From assembly GCA_913061245.1 (NCBI GenBank), contig CAJXTO010000114.1, forward strand, positions 1 through 5,130: a DNA stretch of 5,130 nucleotides. Direction: 5' to 3'. Source of the stretch: an uncultured Oceanospirillales bacterium (GTDB lineage: Bacteria; Pseudomonadota; Gammaproteobacteria; Pseudomonadales; Litorivicinaceae). Under the pieces are notes generated by a model. That model was given only the letters and a program-made list of their open reading frames with translations. It was not told the DNA's origin and did not search any database. Position 1 is the first letter of the stretch; the number at the start of each line of letters is the position of its first letter. A program made the translations under genes and the position numbers. Shown one piece after another: positions 1 to 5,130 of this stretch.

Positions 1-764
1 TTGGTGCTCGTCCACGTGGACCTGGTATGGAACGTGCCGATCTGTTGAAAGAGAACGCGAAAATCTTCTCTGTTCAAGGCAAAGCACTGAATGATCATGC
101 ATCGAAAGATGTGCGTGTATTGGTGGTCGGTAACCCAGCGAACACGAATGCTTTGATCGCGAGCCGCAATGCGCCAAATCTCGATCCGCGTCAGTTCACA
201 GCGATGACTCGCCTTGACCACAACCGTGCGGTCGGTATTTTGGCGAACCATTTGGGTGTTCAGCCTACTGATGTTGATAACGCCTACATCTGGGGTAACC
301 ACTCGCCAACGCAATATCCAGATTTGCACCGTGCTACGGTAAAAGGACAGCCAGCATTGGATCAAATCGACCGGACTTGGTACGAGAACGATTACATTCC
401 AACGGTTGCGAAGCGCGGTGCTGCGATTATTGAAGCACGTGGTGCTTCTTCTGCTGCATCTGCTGCACAGGCAGCAATCGACCACATGCACGATTGGATC
501 CTTGGAACCAACGGCAAGGTTGTGTCGATGGCGGTTCCTTCAGATGGCTCCTACGGGATTGCTCCAGGCGTGATCTACTCATACCCGGTTGTTTGTGAAG
601 GCGGCGACTACAAAGTCGTTCAGGGTATTGATGTGAGCGATTTCTCTCGCGGTAAAATGGACGCAACCAACGATGAGTTGGTGAGCGAACGTGATGCAAT
701 CGCAGATTTGTTGCCAACGGAAACTGAAGCGAAACTCAACTCGGTCTCGCATCCTGTCGCATAA
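1..764 (+). CDS. mdh: Malate dehydrogenase, 3' part (5' end outside the window)
   Basis: This is NAD-dependent malate dehydrogenase, the cytoplasmic enzyme that interconverts malate and oxaloacetate in the TCA and glyoxylate cycles. The reading frame is open from base 3 with no start in view; 253 residues are visible, and the family is about 325-330 long, so roughly 75 residues including the Rossmann GxGxxG are missing. Visible landmarks in order are GARPRGPGMERADLL (visible residues 1-15, the mobile loop with substrate-binding arginines), NPANTNA (44-50), TRLDHNRA (69-76, with the catalytic-pair Asp and a substrate Arg) and WGNHSPTQYPD (97-107, catalytic His encoded at 300-302). The later SMAVPSDGSYG segment also fits the family. 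The ATG at 27 lies inside the conserved loop and is not a start. The protein runs about 16 residues past the helix where I remember homologues ending. Identification is firm; the tail remark rests on memory of the family. Confidence 0.96.
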   Translation, partial: GARPRGPGMERADLLKENAKIFSVQGKALNDHASKDVRVLVVGNPANTNALIASRNAPNLDPRQFTAMTRLDHNRAVGILANHLGVQPTDVDNAYIWGNHSPTQYPDLHRATVKGQPALDQIDRTWYENDYIPTVAKRGAAIIEARGASSAASAAQAAIDHMHDWILGTNGKVVSMAVPSDGSYGIAPGVIYSYPVVCEGGDYKVVQGIDVSDFSRGKMDATNDELVSERDAIADLLPTETEAKLNSVSHPVA

Positions 765-775
765 TCGGTGACTAT

Positions 776-806
776 AAACGAAAGGGGGCGTGGCCCCCGA
801 TCGTTT
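776..806 (+). terminator. Strong hairpin after mdh, possible terminator or mRNA 3'-end/processing element
   Basis: GGGGGC (784-789) pairs with GCCCCC (793-798) around a GTG loop, and after a 2x2 internal mismatch AAACGA (776-781) pairs with TCGTTT (801-806). The element starts 11 bases after the mdh stop. The GC-rich core is typical of a terminator, but the T run is only three long and sits inside the outer stem, so termination may be partial. It lies directly against the Shine-Dalgarno sequence of the next gene. A TATAAA box (773-778) overlaps its left foot but has no convincing -35. Confidence 0.6.
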
Positions 807-810
807 GGAG
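807..810 (+). promoter_or_regulatory. Ribosome binding site that sets the start of the small membrane protein
   Basis: GGAG lies six bases before the ATG at 817. It favours that ATG over the in-frame GTG at 790, which sits in the loop of the preceding hairpin and has no Shine-Dalgarno sequence of its own. The site begins at the base after the hairpin ends. Confidence 0.7.
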
Positions 811-816
811 TTGCTT

Positions 817-1197
817 ATGAATACCCAGCGTGTCTGGTTTGCTTTTTTTATCGTTCTCGCGTTGACCTTGAATTTTGGCTTCTTTGTCGGCGAAATTGAT
901 AACCCGCATCATCATAATCCTTACGAATTTTTCTTCGCCCTGGTGGTGTCGTTGATTGCAACGGTGCTGAAAATCGGTGATCGATCGCACTTGGGTGCAG
1001 TGTTATTGGCCACTAGCCTAGTTGCTGATCTACAGCTTATCGCAGCTGCTGTCATATGGGGCTATGCGACGCAAGTGACCGGTGAAGTATCTGTGGGAGT
1101 GATGGCGAGCGTTGTTTCACTTGCTGGCGGTGCGATGCTTGCCAACGTCACCAGCGTTGTTTTGTTAATTGCTGAGACAATTCAATTAAAACGCTAA
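817..1197 (+). CDS. Small four-helix membrane protein, probably DUF6394 family
   Basis: A 126-residue hydrophobic protein of unknown function. Membrane segments are predicted by eye at about residues 5-24, 36-53, 58-84 and 93-118, with no cleavable signal peptide evident. Between the first two helices is a short polar loop with three consecutive histidines (31-33, in DNPHHHNPYE). The third helix region contains LLATSLVADLQLIAAA, and the fourth SLAGGAMLAN. I recall this pattern from the DUF6394 proteins of gammaproteobacteria, often next to a potassium channel gene; that is memory, not a search. The start at 817 is chosen because GGAG precedes it. The stop overlaps the start of the channel gene by one base (TAATG), so the two are likely translated together. 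An accessory subunit of the channel is a plausible role, but nothing in the sequence proves it. Confidence 0.85.
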   Translation: MNTQRVWFAFFIVLALTLNFGFFVGEIDNPHHHNPYEFFFALVVSLIATVLKIGDRSHLGAVLLATSLVADLQLIAAAVIWGYATQVTGEVSVGVMASVVSLAGGAMLANVTSVVLLIAETIQLKR

Positions 1198-2900
1198 TGG
1201 ATTCCAATACTCGAGGCCGCTCACGGATCCGTGGAGCAGCGATGTGGTTGTTGCTTCTCGAACTTCGGACACCGCTAATTACGCTGATTATCACGTATTC
1301 GATCAGCGTCTTGGGTCTTGTTTTGATTCCTGGGGTAACACCAGACGGTGTTGTGTATCACCTGTCATTTCTCGATGCCTTTTATGTGGTGAGCTACACA
1401 GCAACGACGATCGGATTCGGAGAGATCCCCCATCCATTCACGCCAAGCCAAAAGCTGTGGATGTTGTTTGTGATGTATTCGACAGTGATTGCTTGGCTTT
1501 ACTCGATCGGTTCAGTGCTTGCTGTCTTGTCTGATCCCGCATTTCGTCGTTTACGTGCTTATCAACACGCAGTCTCGCGAATTCATGGAGTTAAGTATCC
1601 CTATTGGATCGTCTGCGGTTATGGGGGTGCAGGCAGTCAGTTGATCCGCTTTTTGGATCAATCAGGGATTCGGTGTGTGATGATTGATTCAAATACCACG
1701 AGAGCAGATGCTGCGAGATTGTCTGACCTAAGTTATGAGCTTGATATTTTGGTTGGTGATGTTGCTGAGCCTCAAACACTTGTTGATGCCGGTGTTCAGC
1801 GCGCATTATGCCGTGGGGTTCTTGCGTTAACGGATCAAGACCAGGTCAATCTGACAGTTGCAACCAATACGAGAATTCTAGCCCCTCGAGTGCCTGTCTA
1901 TGCGCGCTCAGCAACTGATGCGAACACGCGTAATTTAAGAAGTTTTGATACTGAAGTTGTGATCGATCCTTTCCGAGTTGCGGCCCGGAGTGTGACGCAA
2001 TTGATTCGTAAGCCAAATGCCTTTGCGCTCTATCATGAATTAGTCGATCCAGATCTGAATCAAATCGAAGTGGTTGATATCCCAACGTCAGGACACTGGA
2101 TCATTTGTGCGACAGGCCGCATGGCTGAAACCATGGTTGAGGCGTTTGTGAGAGAACACATTCCATTTTGCCTTGTGAGTTCAAGAGCACCAGGCAATGA
2201 AGGTGATTGGTCTTGGGTTCAAGGTGTCGGAACAGAAGCGCGAACTCTTCGTGAAGCGCGAATTTCTGAAGCCGTTGGTATCGTTGCCGGGACCAATGAT
2301 GACGGTGACAATTTATCGATTCTTCTAACGGCTCAGTCAGAAAATCCAAAATTAGTCACAGTAGCCCGAAGAAACAAACCAACCAGTGAACCTGTATTCG
2401 GCCAAGGTCATTTTAATTTTGTCTTGCGTGAGGGTCGGATTATTGCGCAAGAGATGTATGCACGAATTACAACACCATTACTGCATCAGTTTTTGGGCCA
2501 ACTCGAAATCATGCCTGAGGCGTTGGTCGATGGGATTATCGAAAAACTTCATGTTCGCTTAGGAGACGAGAGACCTGAGTTAGCCCACTTTGATCTCACT
2601 ATAGATCACGATGAAGCGCCTGGGGTTCTTCCATTTTTGCATACTGCGATGGCTCCAAAACTTGGCGACCTGTTGGTTGATCCGGGCTTGGATCATCTGA
2701 GTATGCCGCTGATTTGTCTGCTACTCATTCGTCTGAATGGAGACCTGGTGCCTTTTCCGGGCGATGGGCTTCAGTTAGAAGAGGGTGATCGCCTTCTTCT
2801 ATGGGGCGCGATGGGGGTGCATCACAGGCTTCATTTTCTTGTCAGACGAGAAGATTTGTTTGAAACAGTCTTAGCGGCTAGGCGTCAGACAATGACTTGA
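1197..2900 (+). CDS. Two-helix potassium channel with tandem RCK (TrkA-type) domains
   Basis: A predicted inner-membrane potassium channel, presumably a tetramer, gated by ligands binding its cytoplasmic domains. It has a basic N-terminus (1-15), a first membrane helix at about 23-45, then the pore helix and selectivity filter TATTIGFGEIP (68-78; filter TIGFG, 71-75), and an inner helix at about 86-111. The first RCK domain starts near 136 with the nucleotide-binding GYGGAG (141-146) and the acidic residue D164 at the end of the second strand. A second RCK domain starts near 299 (WIICATGRMA), but its glycine motif is degraded. A C-terminal TrkA_C-like segment lies at about 485-540. Two RCK domains in one chain is the layout of tandem-RCK channels such as GsuK. 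The start overlaps the preceding stop by one base; an alternative start is Met16 at 1242, which has a better ribosome site. The exact substrate ion and ligand are inference. Confidence 0.93.
   Translation: MDSNTRGRSRIRGAAMWLLLLELRTPLITLIITYSISVLGLVLIPGVTPDGVVYHLSFLDAFYVVSYTATTIGFGEIPHPFTPSQKLWMLFVMYSTVIAWLYSIGSVLAVLSDPAFRRLRAYQHAVSRIHGVKYPYWIVCGYGGAGSQLIRFLDQSGIRCVMIDSNTTRADAARLSDLSYELDILVGDVAEPQTLVDAGVQRALCRGVLALTDQDQVNLTVATNTRILAPRVPVYARSATDANTRNLRSFDTEVVIDPFRVAARSVTQLIRKPNAFALYHELVDPDLNQIEVVDIPTSGHWIICATGRMAETMVEAFVREHIPFCLVSSRAPGNEGDWSWVQGVGTEARTLREARISEAVGIVAGTNDDGDNLSILLTAQSENPKLVTVARRNKPTSEPVFGQGHFNFVLREGRIIAQEMYARITTPLLHQFLGQLEIMPEALVDGIIEKLHVRLGDERPELAHFDLTIDHDEAPGVLPFLHTAMAPKLGDLLVDPGLDHLSMPLICLLLIRLNGDLVPFPGDGLQLEEGDRLLLWGAMGVHHRLHFLVRREDLFETVLAARRQTMT
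1233..1236 (+). promoter_or_regulatory. Ribosome binding site for an alternative channel start at 1242
   Basis: GGAG lies five bases before the in-frame ATG at 1242 (Met16). The upstream ATG at 1197 has no Shine-Dalgarno sequence (it is preceded by AATTAAAACGCTA) and would depend on coupling to the preceding gene. Starting at 1242 would remove the basic leader and begin at MWLLLLELRTP, just before the first membrane helix. Both starts are possible. Confidence 0.45.
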
Positions 2901-3523
2901 ACGCGAGGGGGCTCGAGATAGTAGCCTTGCCCTTTGGTAACCCCATGATTTTTAAGCCACAAATATTGAGTCTCGTTTTCGATGCCTTCGGCAATGATCT
3001 CAATCTTCAGTGAGTTGAAGAGATCAAGCAATACCGGGTAGAGGCCTTGATTCGGATGATCAGGTGATAGCGTCTGAAGAAGTGAACGATCGATTTTGAC
3101 CGCATGGGGTTGGAGCTGCATCAAACGATCAAGATTCGATGAGAGGGAGCCAAAATCATCCATGACGATTTGGGCGCACAGAGGCTTCAGGAGCTCTACA
3201 CGTTTCGCGAAGCTTGGTGCTGCTGATTCTTCTGTGAGCTCAAGATGCACGCTTATATCAGCGTTTTTGAGTTGCTCGAGTGTGTTATTGACCTGTTGGA
3301 AGAATCGGTTTGATTCGCTAATCAGGCGTGAACTCACATTGATGAAAATCGGCGTATTGAACGCACGCTCTGAGATAAGTTGAGTCGTATCTTTGAGAGC
3401 ATGGATATGGATTGTTTCATGAGATCTGTAGGCATGTTGACGTAGTGTGCTATGAAACAGCTCATGACCAATCGGTTGAAAAGTCTTTAAGCAAATAATT
3501 GGCTGGCTTCGAATGGATGGCAT
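2885..3523 (-). CDS. Stand-alone EAL-domain protein, predicted cyclic-di-GMP phosphodiesterase
   Basis: EAL domains hydrolyse cyclic-di-GMP to pGpG or act as receptors for it. This 212-residue protein is essentially only that domain: no GGDEF, sensor or membrane segment is visible, and it is a little shorter than a typical EAL domain (about 240). The signature EAL reads ELF (21-23), keeping the metal-binding Glu. The other expected catalytic positions are present: N62 (NVSS), E95 (LELTE), D122-D123 (DDFG), K143 (VKIDRS), E179 (AEGIE) and Q199 (GQGYY). Loop 6, normally DDFGTGYSS, reads DDFGSLSSN, with the spacing to KID unchanged at 17 residues. The gene faces the channel gene and their 3' ends overlap by 16 bases. 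Only a weak GAG-type ribosome site precedes the start. EAL family membership is firm; whether it is an active enzyme is open because of loop 6 and the ELF change. Confidence 0.88.
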   Translation of the reverse strand: MPSIRSQPIICLKTFQPIGHELFHSTLRQHAYRSHETIHIHALKDTTQLISERAFNTPIFINVSSRLISESNRFFQQVNNTLEQLKNADISVHLELTEESAAPSFAKRVELLKPLCAQIVMDDFGSLSSNLDRLMQLQPHAVKIDRSLLQTLSPDHPNQGLYPVLLDLFNSLKIEIIAEGIENETQYLWLKNHGVTKGQGYYLEPPRVQVIV

Positions 3524-3540
3524 GTTGAGTTCTCATCGAT

Positions 3541-3570
3541 ATTTTAGAGACTATAGCCATGGATTTTCAG
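3541..3570 (-). promoter_or_regulatory. Candidate promoter for the EAL gene
   Basis: On the - strand, CTGAAA (3565-3570) and TAAAAT (3541-3546) are separated by 18 bases and resemble sigma-70 -35 and -10 boxes (4/6 and 5/6 matches). A second possible -10 is TATAGT (3550-3555), without a good -35. The location fits, because the strong terminator at 3585-3615 isolates the EAL gene from aceA, so it needs its own promoter in this gap. The leader would be only about 10-20 bases. This is a by-eye match. Confidence 0.35.
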
Positions 3571-3583
3571 TTGGCTTGGAAAT

Positions 3584-3615
3584 AAAAAAGCCCGCTAGAA
3601 CATAGCGGGCTTTTT
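3584..3615 (-). terminator. Intrinsic terminator of aceA
   Basis: A perfect 13-base inverted repeat, AAAAAGCCCGCTA (3585-3597) and TAGCGGGCTTTTT (3603-3615), encloses a five-base loop. Read on the - strand it gives a GC-rich stem followed by a run of six T (3584-3589), starting 17 bases after the aceA stop. It would also work on the + strand (five T), but no + strand gene runs into it here. It separates aceA from the EAL gene as transcription units. Confidence 0.95.
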
Positions 3616-3632
3616 GGTTCCAAAGGACAGTA

Positions 3633-4943
3633 TTAGAACTGTTCTTCTTCAGTTGAACCTGTCAGTGCAGTCACGCTTGACTGGCCACCTTGAATCACGG
3701 TTGTGACGTCATCAAAGTAACCTGTACCAACTTCCTGCTGGTGTGCAACGAATGTGTATCCGCGCTCTGCAGCAGCAAATTCTGGCTCCTGAACCATTTC
3801 AACATAGTGCTTCATGCCTTCGCCACGCGCATAGTTGTGCGCGAGTTCGAACATGTTGTGCCACATGTTGTGGATACCAGCCAAGGTAATGAACTGATAC
3901 TTGTAGCCCATCGCTGAAAGTTCAGCCTGGAATTTAGCGATCGTTGCGTCATCCAAGTTCTTCTTCCAGTTAAACGAAGGTGAGCAGTTATACGCAAGCA
4001 ACTGATCTGGGTATTTTGCGTGGATCGCGTCAGCGAACTTCTTCGCTTCTTCCAGACATGGAGTCGCAGTTTCACACCACAACATGTCCGCGTATGGAGC
4101 GTAGGCAAGACCACGAGCAATCGCTTGGTCGATACCAGCTTTAACGCGATAGAAACCTTCAGCGGTGCGCTCACCAGTACAGAATGGCTGATCATATGGA
4201 TCACAATCTGATGTTAGGAGGTCAGCGGCGTTCGCGTCAGTACGTGCCAATACGACAGTTGGAGTGCCAGCTACGTCAGCAGCCAAACGCGCAGCGATCA
4301 ACTTTTGAACCGCTTCTTGAGTAGGAACAAGAACCTTACCGCCCATGTGACCGCACTTCTTCACAGAAGCAAGCTGGTCTTCAAAGTGGACGCCTGCAGC
4401 ACCAGCTTCGATCATCGACTTCATCAGTTCATAGGCGTTCAATACACCGCCGAAACCAGCTTCTGCATCGGCAACGACTGGAGCGAAATAATCGATGTAG
4501 TCTGCATCGCCTGGGTTCTTACCAGCTTTCCACTGGATTTGATCCGCACGACGGAATGCATTGTTGATGCGTTGAACAACTGTTGGAACTGAGTTCACAG
4601 CGTACAACGACTGATCTGGGTACATTGACAAGCTCGAGTTGTTGTCAGCAGCGACCTGCCAACCTGACAAATAAATAGCCTCGATACCTGCTTTCACTTG
4701 CTGCATCGCCTGACCTGCTGTCAAAGCGCCAAGGCAGTTCACATAGCCTTTCTTTGCATCGCCGTTAACAAGGTCCCACAGTTTGCGAGCGCCACGGTCG
4801 GCAAGTGTATTTGCTGGCTGAATGCTTCCGCGTAAACGGACCACGTCTTCAGCGGAATAAGTGCGTTCAACACCTTTCCAACGTGGATTTTCAGCCCAAT
4901 CTTTCTCAATAGCAGCAATCTGCTGTTCGCGCGTCATTTCCAT
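3633..4943 (-). CDS. aceA: Isocitrate lyase
   Basis: Isocitrate lyase cleaves isocitrate to glyoxylate and succinate, the first step of the glyoxylate shunt used for growth on acetate and fatty acids; it is a cytoplasmic, Mg-dependent tetramer. The protein is 436 residues, matching the roughly 434 of the E. coli enzyme. Key sites are SGWQVAAD (93-100), the metal-binding acidic stretch ADAEAGFGG (158-166), the signature KKCGH with catalytic C197 (195-199), LARTDANA (232-239) and NCSPSFNW (319-326). The C-terminus TALTGSTEEEQF is also typical of the family. The start is supported by a near-consensus ribosome site and by the length; a second Met at residue 3 is possible but less well spaced. A strong terminator follows the gene. 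Malate synthase and the kinase AceK, often linked in enterics, are not in the window, so it appears to be a single-gene unit. Confidence 0.98.
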   Translation of the reverse strand: MEMTREQQIAAIEKDWAENPRWKGVERTYSAEDVVRLRGSIQPANTLADRGARKLWDLVNGDAKKGYVNCLGALTAGQAMQQVKAGIEAIYLSGWQVAADNNSSLSMYPDQSLYAVNSVPTVVQRINNAFRRADQIQWKAGKNPGDADYIDYFAPVVADAEAGFGGVLNAYELMKSMIEAGAAGVHFEDQLASVKKCGHMGGKVLVPTQEAVQKLIAARLAADVAGTPTVVLARTDANAADLLTSDCDPYDQPFCTGERTAEGFYRVKAGIDQAIARGLAYAPYADMLWCETATPCLEEAKKFADAIHAKYPDQLLAYNCSPSFNWKKNLDDATIAKFQAELSAMGYKYQFITLAGIHNMWHNMFELAHNYARGEGMKHYVEMVQEPEFAAAERGYTFVAHQQEVGTGYFDDVTTVIQGGQSSVTALTGSTEEEQF

Positions 4944-4947
4944 GAAA

Positions 4948-4957
4948 TCACCCCCTC
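4948..4957 (-). promoter_or_regulatory. Ribosome binding site of aceA
   Basis: On the - strand this reads GAGGGGGTGA, one mismatch from the long anti-Shine-Dalgarno complement AGGAGGTGA, and ends four bases before the ATG. It supports the start at 4943 and suggests efficient translation. Confidence 0.8.
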
Positions 4958-4976
4958 TGCATCAGGTGAAATTAAT

Positions 4977-5003
4977 GTTCTTCGGTACGCGATGCCGAAG
5001 AAC
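4977..5003 (-). repeat. Inverted repeat in the aceA leader (hairpin or operator)
   Basis: GTTCTTCGG (4977-4985) and CCGAAGAAC (4995-5003) form a perfect nine-base inverted repeat around a nine-base spacer. It lies 34-60 bases upstream of the aceA start. No T run follows on either strand, so it is not a standard terminator. It could be an mRNA leader stem-loop or a regulator binding site. Confidence 0.65.
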
Positions 5004-5012
5004 CCACAAATC

Positions 5013-5026
5013 TGTGCAACTGCACA
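5013..5026. repeat. Short palindrome TGTGCA-AC-TGCACA upstream of aceA
   Basis: Six-base half-sites separated by two bases give a 14-base palindrome of the size bound by a dimeric helix-turn-helix regulator. Its place between two other inverted repeats in the aceA upstream region makes an operator plausible. I do not recognise the regulator. Confidence 0.5.
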
Positions 5027-5030
5027 TCGG

Positions 5031-5069
5031 TTTGAGCATTGATCGTCCTGATCAAATCGGTTGCTCAAA
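5031..5069. repeat. Nested inverted repeat upstream of aceA
   Basis: TTTGAGCA (5031-5038) pairs with TGCTCAAA (5062-5069), and immediately inside it TTGATC (5039-5044) pairs with GATCAA (5050-5055) around GTCCT. Together they make a 14-pair stem with a single six-base bulge (5056-5061). It may be a leader RNA structure if transcription starts upstream, or two nested operator dyads. Confidence 0.6.
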
Positions 5070-5074
5070 TCTAG

Positions 5075-5090
5075 GGGGTGTATACTCCCC
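5075..5090. promoter_or_regulatory. Near-perfect palindrome with a -10-like box
   Basis: GGGGTGTATACTCCCC is symmetric except for one T/T position (5079/5086). On the + strand it contains TATACT (5081-5086), a 5/6 match to the -10 consensus, which could belong to a divergent gene to the right of the window; no good -35 sits at the right distance. On the - strand it reads TATACA, with TTGATG 14 bases upstream, a spacing too short for a normal sigma-70 promoter. It is an operator or promoter candidate only. The remaining bases to 5130 show nothing else I can identify. Confidence 0.4.
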
Positions 5091-5130
5091 GAGCAGTGCA
5101 TCAACTTCCATAGTCCGTTAGCCGTAGTTC

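Noticed and set aside
427..717. Open frame on the - strand inside mdh
   Set aside because: It is antisense to strongly conserved mdh codons, has a low-complexity basic composition and no recognisable domain.
790..816. GTG start at 790 for the small membrane protein, giving nine extra residues
   Set aside because: It lies in the hairpin loop with no ribosome site, and the ATG at 817 has a well-placed GGAG and begins just before the first membrane helix.
772..990. Open frame on the - strand over the hairpin and the small membrane protein gene
   Set aside because: It is antisense to a supported gene with its own ribosome site, and the product matches nothing I know.
3096..3383. Open frame on the + strand opposite the EAL gene
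   Set aside because: The EAL motifs on the - strand are clear, and this frame has no family features or ribosome site.
3812..4204. 130-codon frame on the - strand inside aceA in another phase
   Set aside because: It is a frame-shifted shadow of the conserved isocitrate lyase sequence.
5014..5060. Sigma-54 promoter for aceA (TGCAGTTGCAC-like sequence on the - strand)
   Set aside because: The GG and GC pairs needed at -24/-12 are not present at the right spacing.
4861..5121. Open frame on the + strand across the aceA start and upstream region
   Set aside because: It is antisense to the aceA 5' end, crosses the dyad-rich region, and has no ribosome site or recognisable domain.
1..5130. CRISPR array, tRNA, insertion sequence or attachment site
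   Set aside because: No regularly spaced repeats, cloverleaf, transposase or flanking duplications were found by eye.

Overview
The window looks like chromosomal DNA from a proteobacterium, most likely a gammaproteobacterium. The reasons are the type of malate dehydrogenase (GARPRGPGMER motif), the proteobacterial-style isocitrate lyase ending in TGSTEEEQF, and a small membrane protein that I recall from gammaproteobacteria next to a potassium channel gene. Composition is moderate and looks even, and I see no mobile elements, tRNA, rRNA or CRISPR. The taxonomic call is inference, not proof.

Left part, + strand. The window opens inside a malate dehydrogenase gene (mdh, about the last 253 codons). 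A strong hairpin follows its stop. Directly behind the hairpin is a two-gene membrane unit: a 126-residue protein with four predicted membrane segments (probably DUF6394), then a 567-residue potassium channel with two membrane helices, a TIGFG-type selectivity filter and two cytoplasmic RCK domains. These two genes overlap by one base (TAATG), so they are probably co-translated. The small protein is a reasonable guess for a partner of the channel.

Middle and right part, - strand. A stand-alone EAL-domain protein (212 residues, predicted cyclic-di-GMP phosphodiesterase or receptor) faces the channel gene, and the two 3' ends overlap by 16 bases. Upstream of it is a very clear intrinsic terminator that ends the next - strand gene, a full-length isocitrate lyase (aceA). 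The 187 bases upstream of aceA hold no gene but carry four inverted repeats in close succession, plus a near-consensus Shine-Dalgarno sequence.

How they fit together. Isocitrate lyase makes glyoxylate and succinate in the glyoxylate shunt, and malate dehydrogenase oxidises the malate formed later in that route, so the window's two ends belong to connected central carbon metabolism. The channel unit and the EAL protein are unrelated to that metabolism by sequence. The most interesting items are the dyad-rich aceA leader, the overlapping small-membrane-protein/channel pair, the hairpin abutting that pair's ribosome binding site, and the EAL protein with all catalytic residues but an altered loop 6. 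Nothing here clearly amounts to a wholly new system.
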